Notes under the pieces: generated by a model
Database searches by the model: none
The model's input: the letters and a program-made list of their open reading frames with translations, nothing else
Told to the model about the DNA's origin: nothing
From: CAZBGL01 sp964491375
GTDB taxonomy: Bacteria > Desulfobacterota > Deferrisomatia > Deferrisomatales > Deferrisomataceae
Reading direction: 5' to 3'
Assembly: GCA_964491375.1 (NCBI GenBank)
Contig: CAZBGL010000095.1
Span: 1-8,382 of the forward strand
Length of the DNA: 8,382 bases
Shown here: piece after piece, positions 1-6,417 of the stretch
Numbering within the stretch: position 1 is the first letter of the stretch
Layout of the letters: every line of letters starts with the position of its first letter
Made by a program: the position numbers and the translations under genes

Positions 1-320
1 ACGCACAGGGGCATGATGAACGTGGTGAGCAGAACCAGGAGCACGCTGATCCCGTCCACCCCCAGGGCGTACCGGACGTGGAACACCGGGATCCAGTCGG
101 CCATCTCCACGAACTGGAACCTGGCCGTGGTGCGGTCGAAGGCCGTGTACAGGGGCACCGACAGCAGGGCCTCGAGCGCGGTCACGCCGAACGCCCAGGC
201 CTTGAGCGCCCGGTCGCCCCGCAGGAACAGGGCCACCAGGGCGCCCGCCAGGGGCAGGAACACCAGCACGCTCAGGACCGGGTACCCCGCGTTCGTTTCG
301 GCGGCAAACAAAGGCGTCAT
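1..320 (-). CDS. nuoM: NuoM, complex I antiporter-type subunit (N-terminal 106 residues, cut by window edge)
   Basis: Reading the minus strand from an ATG at 318-320 gives an open frame of 106 codons that runs off the left edge without a stop. The translation starts MTPLFAAETNAGYPVLSVLV, has a first membrane helix at about residues 14-34, and contains YALGVDGIS at residues 84-92 followed by a hydrophobic stretch. This is the N-terminal signature of the NuoM/NdhD family, which forms one of the proton channels of the complex I membrane arm. The catalytic glutamate and lysines of the family lie beyond the edge and cannot be checked. It starts 19 bp after the stop of the 584-aa antiporter-type gene, with purine-rich GAGAGGGG and GGGG runs upstream that could serve as ribosome binding site. 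It is the last visible gene of the operon; nuoN would be expected next. The family call is firm. Confidence 0.9.
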   Translation of the reverse strand, partial: MTPLFAAETNAGYPVLSVLVFLPLAGALVALFLRGDRALKAWAFGVTALEALLSVPLYTAFDRTTARFQFVEMADWIPVFHVRYALGVDGISVLLVLLTTFIMPLC

Positions 321-339
321 GGGCGAACCCCAACCCCTC

Positions 340-2094
340 TCAGAAGCTCGCCACCACGGCGAGAATGAGCAGCAGGGCGGCCACGGCCGTGGCGACGTAC
401 TGCTGGAGCCGGCCGGTCTGGGTGCGGCGGATCACGTCGCCCAGGTCCCGCACGCCGTAGGCCACGCCGTCCACCACCCCGTCGATGGCCTTCACATCGA
501 ACCGGCTCCACAGGGCGGCGGCGCCCAGGGCGAACCGGTATCCCACGGTCCGGTAGAGCTCGCCCACCCGCTCGTTCACCGGCTCCAGCCACCGCTTGTC
601 GAGCCGCAGGATCCAGGCCGTGGCCCGGCGGTAGAACCAGTCCAGGTCCAGGTTCAGCTTGGGCTCGGGCGTGAGCTTCTTGCGCAGCAGATAGAACGCC
701 AGGGCCGTGAAGCCCAGGATCTGGACGGTCTCGGACAGGTGATAGGCCGTGTAGGGATGGTACTCCACCGGGAACGGAAGCATCCGGTACAGGTAATCCG
801 GGTAGATTCCCAGGAAGAAGCAGAAGAACGCGGCAATCCCCATGGCCACCACCATGTTGGCCGGCGGATCCTTGCAGGCCACCCCGCTGTCCTTTCCGAA
901 CCAGATGTAGTAGGGGAGCTTGATGCCCACCGACAGGAACGTTCCCACCGAGGCCAGGAGCAGCATGAGCATGAGCACCAGGCGGTGGGCCTCGCCCGCT
1001 CCCGCGATCACCATGGACTTCGAGATGAACCCGCTGGTGAGGGGGAACCCGGAGATGGAGATCCCACCGATCACGGTTCCCAGCATCGCCAGGGGCATCC
1101 GCTTGTACAGGCCCCCCAGGTCCGAGAGCTTCGCGGTGCCGGCCATTTCCAGCACGGCGCCCACGCCCATGAAGAGCAGCCCCTTGTACAGGATGTGGGC
1201 GTAGGCGTGGGCCACCGCGCCGTTCACGGCGAGCGCGGTGCCGATGCCGATGCCGCACACCATGTAGCCCACCTGGCTGACGATGTGGTACGCCAGGATC
1301 CGGCGGCCGTCGTTCTCGATGATGGCGTACAGGACCCCGTAGATCGTCATGACGGCGCCGAGCACGGCGAGCACCTCGTAGCCGGGAAAGGCCCGGGCCA
1401 GCACGTACACGGCCGTTTTCGTGGTGAACGCGCACATGAACACCGCGCCCATCACCGTGGCCTCGGGGTAGGCGTCGGGCAGCCACGCGTGGATGGGCGG
1501 GACGGCCGCGTTCAGGGCGAACCCGATCAGGATGAGGTAGGCGGCCAGGTCCGCCGCGTCGGGCGGGATGGGGCCGAACACGAGGTCCCCGGTCTTCATC
1601 CACCGCAGGAAGATGCCCGCCATGAGCACCAGCCCACCCACGGTGTGCACCAGCAGGTACCGGAACCCGGCCCGCACCGCCCGGGGCTGCCGCCGCAGGA
1701 ACACCAGGAACGCCGAGGCGAACGCCATGAGCTCCCAGAAGACGAACAGGGTGAGGTAGTCACCCGCCAGGGTCACCCCCATGGACCCGGCCACGTACAG
1801 GAACGCGGACACGTGCTGGCCGGTGTCCTCCACGTGGAGCCCGTAGATGGCCCCGATCAGGGCCATCAGGGTGAACACGTGCAGGAACACGATGGCCAGC
1901 CTGTCCACGTGGGCGGGAACCAGCCGGAAGCCCAGGTACTCCACGGCGCCGTAGGTCCCGGGCACCATGGTGTGCACCGACACGAACGCGATGAGCGGGA
2001 TCCCCACCAGGGCCACCTGCCGAAGCCGGCCCCGGAGCACGGCCGCCAGGCCCGCGCCGATCACGAACAGGAGCGCCGGATGCATCACGCCCAT
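340..2094 (-). CDS. Antiporter-type (MrpD/NuoL-like) subunit with NuoL-like C-terminal arm, 584 aa
   Basis: This is a polytopic membrane protein of the NuoL/M/N-MrpA/D proton-channel family, a probable pump subunit of the membrane arm. Family landmarks are FVFWELMAF with Glu121 (TM5), PPIHAWLPDAYPEAT (199-213), Lys226 in TTKTAVY (TM8), His300 and Lys304 (TM10), and Lys359 in SGFISKS (TM12). The TM7 lysine of canonical subunits (as in GYAKAAIMPLH) is Asn195 here. The core ends near residue 470. Residues 480-584 then form a tail resembling the NuoL C-terminus: IDGVVDGVA (537-545), RRTQTGRLQQY (556-566) and a final helix at 567-583. In NuoL this part makes the long lateral helix along the membrane arm. 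The start at 2094 is preceded by GGAGG at 2106-2110, 11 nt upstream; Met4 (2085) is an alternative. It could be annotated as NuoL or as Na+/H+ antiporter subunit D. The transported ion cannot be told from sequence. Confidence 0.85.
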   Translation of the reverse strand: MGVMHPALLFVIGAGLAAVLRGRLRQVALVGIPLIAFVSVHTMVPGTYGAVEYLGFRLVPAHVDRLAIVFLHVFTLMALIGAIYGLHVEDTGQHVSAFLYVAGSMGVTLAGDYLTLFVFWELMAFASAFLVFLRRQPRAVRAGFRYLLVHTVGGLVLMAGIFLRWMKTGDLVFGPIPPDAADLAAYLILIGFALNAAVPPIHAWLPDAYPEATVMGAVFMCAFTTKTAVYVLARAFPGYEVLAVLGAVMTIYGVLYAIIENDGRRILAYHIVSQVGYMVCGIGIGTALAVNGAVAHAYAHILYKGLLFMGVGAVLEMAGTAKLSDLGGLYKRMPLAMLGTVIGGISISGFPLTSGFISKSMVIAGAGEAHRLVLMLMLLLASVGTFLSVGIKLPYYIWFGKDSGVACKDPPANMVVAMGIAAFFCFFLGIYPDYLYRMLPFPVEYHPYTAYHLSETVQILGFTALAFYLLRKKLTPEPKLNLDLDWFYRRATAWILRLDKRWLEPVNERVGELYRTVGYRFALGAAALWSRFDVKAIDGVVDGVAYGVRDLGDVIRRTQTGRLQQYVATAVAALLLILAVVASF

Positions 2095-2097
2095 GGC

Positions 2098-2364
2098 TCA
2101 GCCGTCCTCCCGGTCGTAGTAGTCCTCGGGCTTCATGAGCCACAGGTGGCCCAGGCCCTTCATGCCCTTGGCCATGACCACGGCGCCCAGCAGGGCGAAC
2201 AGGGCCCAGAACCCCCGCACCCGGTCCCCGGCGAAGTGGATGCCGTGCCGGGGCGCGAACACGTCGTACATCACGGCGAGCCCCAGGAGCCCGAAGAACA
2301 CGGCCCGCAGCACGTGGGGCCGCTGCCGCATCCGGTCGATCCAGCGCACCAGGGCCGCGCTCAT
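2098..2364 (-). CDS. Small two-helix membrane protein of unknown function, 88 aa
   Basis: I do not recognise this family. The 88-aa product begins MSAALVRWIDRMRQRPHVLR, has hydrophobic segments at about residues 19-36 and 50-67, a short polar loop between them (APRHGIHFAGDRVRG), and an acidic-aromatic end, KPEDYYDREDG. Positive residues before the first helix and after the second suggest both ends are cytoplasmic. It is probably a real gene: GAGGTGG (2369-2375) precedes the ATG, the start overlaps the stop of the upstream 489-aa gene (ATGA), and the next start lies 3 bp after its stop. Its place between two antiporter-type genes suggests an accessory or assembly subunit of that part of the membrane arm, comparable in size and position to the small Mrp subunits (MrpC, F, G). 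No sequence match to those was seen, so the role is inferred from context only. Confidence 0.75.
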   Translation of the reverse strand: MSAALVRWIDRMRQRPHVLRAVFFGLLGLAVMYDVFAPRHGIHFAGDRVRGFWALFALLGAVVMAKGMKGLGHLWLMKPEDYYDREDG

Positions 2365-3830
2365 CGCACCACCTCGATCAGCTTGAGGAACAGATCCGGG
2401 TAGAATCCGAACGCCACGCTGGCCAGCGCCGTGAGGAACAGGGGCACCACCATGAACGGGCTGGCCTCGGCCATCTGGAGCCGTGCCGTTCCGCCGTTCC
2501 TGGGGAAGAACGCCCGCAGGAACACGGGGACGAAGTAGCCGGCGTTCAGGAGCGAGCTCGCCAGGAGCACCACGAGAAGCCCCAGGCTCTTGAGCTCCAT
2601 GGACCCCAGGGCCAGGTACCACTTGGACACGAACCCGCACACCGGCGGCGCGCCGATCATGGACAGGCTCGCCAGGCCGAAGGCGGCCATGGTGAACGGC
2701 ATCTTGTACCCGATGCCGTCCAGTTCGCTGATCTCGGTCTTCCGGTGGGCCACCATGATCGCGCCGGCGCAGAAGAACAGCGTGATCTTGGAAAAGGCGT
2801 GGTTCGGGATGTGGATGAGCCCGCCCGTGATCCCGCTGGGCGTGAGCATGGCCACCCCGAGCACGATGTACGAGAGCTGGCTCACCGTGGAGTAGGCCAG
2901 CCGGGCCTTCAGGTTGTCCTTGGTCAGCGCGATGAAGGACGCGGCCAGGATGGTGAACGACGCGATGTACGCGGTGACCAGCCCCAGCCCGTACCGGTTG
3001 AGCAGGTCCACCCCGAACACGTACAGCATCACCCGGCAGATGGAGAACACGCCCACCTTCACCACGGCCACCGCGTGCAGGAGCGCGCTCACCGGGGTGG
3101 GCGCCACCATGGCCGAGGGCAGCCAGTTGTGCAGCGGCATGATGGCGGCCTTGGCGTACCCGAACAGCGACAGGAAGTACACCGCGGTGACCAGGGCCCG
3201 GCCCGCGTCCGCCGGGAAGATGCCGGTGCGGACGTTCGCGGCGAAGTCCAGGGTGCCCGTGGTCACGTACACCAGGACCATGGCCGGCAGGAGCAGGAGC
3301 TTCGAGGTCACCATGAGGTAGGTGATGTACTTGCGGCTGCCGTCGTAGGCCTCGTCGTCCTGGTGGTGCATGACCAGGGGGTAGGTGAAGATGCTCACCA
3401 GTTCGTAGAACAGGTACAGGCTCACGAGGCTGCCCGAGAACGCAACGCCCACGGCCGCGAAGATCGTGGCCGCGTAGCACACGTAGAAGCGCGTCTGGGC
3501 GTGCTCGTTCAGCCCCCGCATGTAGCCCACGCAGTAGAACCCGGCCAGGATCCACAGGAACGAGCTCACCCCGGCGAACAGCAGGCTCATGCCGTCCACC
3601 CGGAGGCGCACGGCCACGCCGTCGATGAACTCGAACAGGGTGTAGGTATAGACCCCCCCGTGGGTCACCGTGGGCAGGAAGCTCATGGCCGCCGCGAACG
3701 TGGCGGCCGCGCCCACCACCGTGCACGACTCCCGCACGTTCGGCCACCGGCCGGTGACCAGGATGGCCACCGCCGTCAGGAGCGGCAGAACGATGGGGAG
3801 CACGATGCGGGCGGTTTCGACCTCGTACAT
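2361..3830 (-). CDS. MrpD-like monovalent cation/H+ antiporter-type subunit, 489 aa
   Basis: This is an integral membrane protein of the NuoL/M/N-MrpD family, with about 14 membrane helices and no C-terminal arm, the usual MrpD length. All the usual proton-path residues are present: Glu143 in LYLFYELVS (TM5), Lys227 in GYAKAAIMPLHNWLPSAM (TM7), His252 and Lys258 in LLHAVAVVKVG (TM8), His344 and Lys348 in NHAFSKITLF (TM10), and Lys403 in CGFVSKWYL (TM12). Lysine at the TM12 position is MrpD/NuoL-like; NuoM usually has glutamate there. It should therefore conduct protons, and possibly Na+ in antiport, when coupled to quinone reduction. The gene starts 10 bp after nuoK with GGGG in the gap and ends overlapping the 88-aa gene. 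It occupies the slot where nuoL normally follows nuoK. An Mrp antiporter operon is unlikely, since no mrpA, B, C, E, F or G was recognised beside it. Confidence 0.88.
   Translation of the reverse strand: MYEVETARIVLPIVLPLLTAVAILVTGRWPNVRESCTVVGAAATFAAAMSFLPTVTHGGVYTYTLFEFIDGVAVRLRVDGMSLLFAGVSSFLWILAGFYCVGYMRGLNEHAQTRFYVCYAATIFAAVGVAFSGSLVSLYLFYELVSIFTYPLVMHHQDDEAYDGSRKYITYLMVTSKLLLLPAMVLVYVTTGTLDFAANVRTGIFPADAGRALVTAVYFLSLFGYAKAAIMPLHNWLPSAMVAPTPVSALLHAVAVVKVGVFSICRVMLYVFGVDLLNRYGLGLVTAYIASFTILAASFIALTKDNLKARLAYSTVSQLSYIVLGVAMLTPSGITGGLIHIPNHAFSKITLFFCAGAIMVAHRKTEISELDGIGYKMPFTMAAFGLASLSMIGAPPVCGFVSKWYLALGSMELKSLGLLVVLLASSLLNAGYFVPVFLRAFFPRNGGTARLQMAEASPFMVVPLFLTALASVAFGFYPDLFLKLIEVVR
2369..2375 (-). 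promoter_or_regulatory. Shine-Dalgarno site of the 88-aa gene
   Basis: GAGGTGG on the minus strand lies 4 nt before the ATG at 2362-2364. It sits inside the last codons of the 489-aa gene. It is one of the main reasons to accept the small downstream frame as a translated gene. Confidence 0.7.
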
Positions 3831-3840
3831 GGCGACCCCG

Positions 3841-4164
3841 TCAGTGCTTCAGCTCGGAGATCTCGTCGGCCAGGATGGACCGGAACCGCCGGTACACCGC
3901 CACGGCGATGGACAGGCAGATGGCCGCCTCGGCCGCGGCGAGTCCCATGATGAACAGGGTGAACGTCTGGCCCACGGTCTTGTCCGGTGCCAGGAACGTG
4001 TTGAACGCCACGAAGTTGAGCCCGGCCGCGTTCAGGATCAGCTCCACGCTGATCAACATGCTGATGAACCCCGGCCGGCTCACCAGCCCGTACAGGCCGA
4101 GCGCGAACAGGCCCAGGGCCACGATCAGATACGCCTCGAGATGGCCGAAGATCGCGGGCTGCAT
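3841..4164 (-). CDS. nuoK: NuoK, complex I membrane subunit
   Basis: This is the small three-helix subunit of the proximal membrane arm (MrpC/NuoK family). The protein is 107 aa, close to the usual 100-105. Helices lie at about residues 10-28, 32-58 and 67-91. The two conserved membrane glutamates of the E-channel are both present: Glu41 in SVELILNAAGLNFVAF and Glu79 in GLAAAEAAICLSI. These are needed for proton transfer in studied homologues. The ATG at 4162-4164 overlaps the stop of nuoJ (ATGA), and GGAGG at 4171-4175 sits 6 nt upstream, so this start is preferred over longer in-frame starts that overlap nuoJ. The downstream MrpD-like gene follows after 10 bp. The call is secure. Confidence 0.96.
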   Translation of the reverse strand: MQPAIFGHLEAYLIVALGLFALGLYGLVSRPGFISMLISVELILNAAGLNFVAFNTFLAPDKTVGQTFTLFIMGLAAAEAAICLSIAVAVYRRFRSILADEISELKH

Positions 4165-4715
4165 CACCTGCCTCCATCGGGCCGGCGGCCACGGCGCGCC
4201 ACCACCACCGACCCCACGATGGCCACGAGGAGCACGAGCGAGATGAGCTCGAACACGAACGCGTACCGGGTGAGAAGCCCTTCGCCCACCTGCAGGAGGG
4301 TCCCCTCCACCTCCACGGGCTTGGCCTCCCATGCCGTGCGGAGTACCGCGCCCCCCAGGAGGAGGGCCGCGAACACCCCCACCCCCAGGCCGGCCGCGAT
4401 CTTGCCCGCGGTGAACCCGGGATCTCGGGCCGCCTCGCTGGGCGGCCGGGCCAGCATGACCGCGAACGTGATGCTGATGCACACCGCCCCCACGTAGATC
4501 AGCACTTGCATGGCCGCGATGAAGTGGGTGCCCAGGTACACGTAGAGTCCCGCCACGCCCACGAGCGACGTGGCCAGGCCCAGCACGGCCCGGATGAGGG
4601 TGCGTGACCCCACGGCCACGAGCCCGCCGGCCAGGGCCAGGAACGCGAATCCCAGGAAGGCCAGGTCGGCCAGGTGGATGTACAGGCTCAGCTCGGGGTC
4701 GAAGGTGAACTCCAT
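4164..4715 (-). CDS. nuoJ: NuoJ, complex I membrane subunit
   Basis: This is a membrane subunit of the proximal arm, 183 aa, with about five helices (roughly residues 12-36, 39-60, 65-89, 104-126 and 150-173). The family motif FIAAMQVLIYVGAV (65-78) is present in the third helix, the one that changes conformation (pi-bulge) during coupling in studied complexes. The loop after it, ARPPSEAARDPG, is polar. The start at 4713-4715 was chosen because it gives a normal N-terminus and sits 5 bp after the nuoI stop; an open frame continues further upstream but overlaps nuoI. The ribosome binding site is weak (AGGG about 10 nt upstream), which suggests translational coupling to nuoI. The stop overlaps the nuoK start. 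The call is secure. Confidence 0.95.
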   Translation of the reverse strand: MEFTFDPELSLYIHLADLAFLGFAFLALAGGLVAVGSRTLIRAVLGLATSLVGVAGLYVYLGTHFIAAMQVLIYVGAVCISITFAVMLARPPSEAARDPGFTAGKIAAGLGVGVFAALLLGGAVLRTAWEAKPVEVEGTLLQVGEGLLTRYAFVFELISLVLLVAIVGSVVVARRGRRPDGGR

Positions 4716-4720
4716 CGCGG

Positions 4721-5275
4721 TCAGCCCTGCTCGGACGTGTCGCCGGCGTCGGCGGCCTTCGTGTTGTCCGCGGCCTTTTTCGCGGGCCTCGGCGGGGGCG
4801 GCGTGAGGTCCGCGATCTTGGGCTCCACCCCCATGGCCCGGGCCCGCTCCCGGAACCGGGCCACCAGGTCGTAGTGGAAGTCGTGGCGGCTGTACCCCGC
4901 CAGCCGATACTCCTGGGAGAACTCGATCGCCCCGGTGGGGCAGGTCTCCACGCAGTTGCCGCACAGGCTGCACTTGGTGAAGTCCAGGTAGTACTCGGTG
5001 AGCACCCTCTTCTTGGAGCCCTCGGGCTTTTCCCCCTTCACCGTGATGCACCCCGAGGGGCACGCTCGCTGGCACATCATGCACACGATGCACTTGTCGC
5101 GGCCGGTCTTGGGGTGGACCACCAGGTCGATGTGGCCCCGGTAGTTGGGGGTCACGTCCAGGGTCTCGAACGGGTAGTGGGTGGTGATGGTGGGGGCCAG
5201 GGCGAACCGGCCGGTCACCTTCATGCCCACCACCAACGACCACAGCCCCTCGAAGAACTCGCGCAGGCACCCCAT
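4721..5275 (-). CDS. nuoI: NuoI, complex I 2x[4Fe-4S] ferredoxin-type subunit
   Basis: This peripheral-arm subunit passes electrons through two [4Fe-4S] clusters (N6a, N6b) towards NuoB. The 184-aa protein has two complete motifs, CIVCMMCQRACP (Cys62, 65, 68, 72) and CSLCGNCVETCP (Cys102, 105, 108, 112). The fourth cysteine of each motif completes the other cluster, as usual in 8Fe ferredoxin folds. The N-terminal helix, MGCLREFFEGLWSLVVGMKV, is the expected membrane-surface helix. The C-terminal tail from about residue 159 is proline-rich, then rich in Ala, Lys and Asp, and looks disordered. The frame stays open 43 codons upstream, but that part overlaps nuoH and looks non-native. The ATG at 5273-5275 lies 5 bp after the nuoH stop with GTGAGG before it, so it is chosen. 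It is the only multi-cluster protein seen in the window. Confidence 0.96.
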   Translation of the reverse strand: MGCLREFFEGLWSLVVGMKVTGRFALAPTITTHYPFETLDVTPNYRGHIDLVVHPKTGRDKCIVCMMCQRACPSGCITVKGEKPEGSKKRVLTEYYLDFTKCSLCGNCVETCPTGAIEFSQEYRLAGYSRHDFHYDLVARFRERARAMGVEPKIADLTPPPPRPAKKAADNTKAADAGDTSEQG

Positions 5276-5278
5276 GGG

Positions 5279-5287
5279 CCTCACCCC
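5279..5287 (-). promoter_or_regulatory. Shine-Dalgarno site of nuoI
   Basis: GGGGTGAGG on the minus strand lies 3 nt before the nuoI ATG and overlaps the nuoH stop codon TGA. It supports the start at 5275 rather than the longer in-frame start at 5404, and implies coupling of nuoI translation to nuoH termination. Confidence 0.6.
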
Positions 5288-6285
5288 GCGAACGGCGTCT
5301 TGAGCCACACGGCCGTGAAGGCCAGGTTCACCATGGCCACCGGGATCAACACCTTCCAGCAGAAGTTCAGGAGCTGGTCGAACCGGACCCGGGGGAAGGT
5401 CCACCGGATCCAGATCATCACCAGGATCAGCCCGTACACCTTGGCCAGGAACCAGAACACCTGGACCAGGGTGGACACGATCCCCGTACCCCCGGCCGTG
5501 AGGAACAGCGGCCCGTTCCAGCCGCCCAGGAACAACGTGGTGGCGATGGCCGAGACCAGGAACATGTTGGTGTATTCCCCCAGGAAGAACAGGCCGAACC
5601 CCATGCCCGCGTACTCAGTGTGGAAGCCGGCGGTCAACTCGCTCTCCGCCTCGGGCAGGTCGAACGGGGCCCGGTTGGTCTCGGCCACGCCGCACACGAA
5701 GTAGATCAGGAACGCGACGAACCCCATGGGCGTGAACGCGAACCAGAACCCGCCCTGGGCCGCCACGATGTCGCTCATCCGGAAGCTGCCCACCCAGAGA
5801 ACGATGGTGAGCAGGCTGAGGAGGAGCGGGATCTCGTAGGCCACGTTCTGGGCCACCGCCCGGATGGCGCCGAACAGGCTGTACTTGTTGGCCGAGCTCC
5901 ACCCCGCGATCAGGAGCGCCAGCACGTTCACCGCGGCCAGGCTCAGGATGAACAGCACCCCGATGTCCAGGTCGCGCACCTGGAGCACCCGGGCGAACGG
6001 AACCACCACCAGGGCCGCGATGGGCGGCACGAAGCTGAGGATGGGGGCCAGCCGGAACAATGGGGCGTCCGCGTTCCGGGGCACCAGGATCTGCTTGGCC
6101 ATGAGCTTCACCCCGTCCACGGCCGTCTGGAGCAGGCCGTGGGGGCCCACCTCGAACGGACCGGGCCGGCGCTGGATGTGGCCGCAGACCTTCCGCTCCA
6201 CCAGCACCAGCACCGCGGCGTTGGTGAACGCAAACCCCACCACCACGGCGAACGACACGATCAGTCGGATCAGTTCCGGCGGCAT
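5281..6285 (-). CDS. nuoH: NuoH, complex I quinone-site membrane subunit
   Basis: This membrane subunit forms the base of the quinone channel and joins the peripheral and membrane arms. The 334-aa protein has about eight helices. Conserved parts are VERKVCGHIQRRPGPFEVGP (29-48), Gln64-region VKLMAKQ, and the acidic loop AETNRAPFDLPEAESELTAG (201-220) with Glu202, Glu212, Glu214 and Glu216, followed by FHTEYAGM and FFLGEY. The length matches the family. The ATG at 6283-6285 begins MPPELIRLIV, directly before the first helix. The frame is open 42 codons further upstream (to 6411), but that stretch is Ser/Arg/Pro-rich, covers the inverted repeats and has no family resemblance, so it is treated as leader. 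The ribosome binding site at the chosen start is poor. This is the first gene after the junction where nuoEFG would normally be. Confidence 0.94.
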   Translation of the reverse strand: MPPELIRLIVSFAVVVGFAFTNAAVLVLVERKVCGHIQRRPGPFEVGPHGLLQTAVDGVKLMAKQILVPRNADAPLFRLAPILSFVPPIAALVVVPFARVLQVRDLDIGVLFILSLAAVNVLALLIAGWSSANKYSLFGAIRAVAQNVAYEIPLLLSLLTIVLWVGSFRMSDIVAAQGGFWFAFTPMGFVAFLIYFVCGVAETNRAPFDLPEAESELTAGFHTEYAGMGFGLFFLGEYTNMFLVSAIATTLFLGGWNGPLFLTAGGTGIVSTLVQVFWFLAKVYGLILVMIWIRWTFPRVRFDQLLNFCWKVLIPVAMVNLAFTAVWLKTPFAG

Positions 6286-6358
6286 CTCGAAATCCGTGGT
6301 CCGTGACAGCGAACGGCTAAGAACGAACGACCCGCAAAAACCGGCCCGGACGCTGGAA

Positions 6359-6378
6359 CCCGAAGGGGCCTCTTCGGG
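6359..6378 (-). repeat. Inverted repeat, 7-bp stem with 6-nt loop
   Basis: On the transcribed strand CCCGAAG pairs with CTTCGGG around the loop AGGCCC. The stem is perfect. No run of U follows in the transcript, so it is not a standard intrinsic terminator; an mRNA hairpin with a role in processing, stability or pausing is possible. Confidence 0.65.
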
Positions 6379-6391
6379 CTCGGACCGCGTT

Positions 6392-6403
6392 CCCGGATCC
6401 GGG
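6392..6403. repeat. 12-bp perfect palindrome CCCGGATCCGGG
   Basis: The site reads the same on both strands and lies between the other two inverted repeats of the nuoD-nuoH junction. As RNA it would form only a poor hairpin because there is no loop. It could be a protein-binding site or a chance palindrome in GC-rich DNA. Confidence 0.5.
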
Positions 6404-6417
6404 CGTTCCACTCCTCC

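Noticed and set aside
13..2403. Open frame of 796 codons on the plus strand, opposite the antiporter genes
   Set aside because: The product is rich in His, Gly, Pro and Gln without any fold or motif and lies exactly antisense to well-conserved genes. Strong G/C preference at third positions removes stop codons on the opposite strand.
2361..3830. Free-standing Mrp Na+/H+ antiporter operon
   Set aside because: No mrpA, B, C, E, F or G recognised; the gene is embedded in a nuo operon between nuoK and nuoM with tight coupling.
6359..6378. Intrinsic transcription terminator after nuoD
   Set aside because: The hairpin is good but no run of U follows on the transcribed strand; a full stop here would also cut off the rest of the operon.
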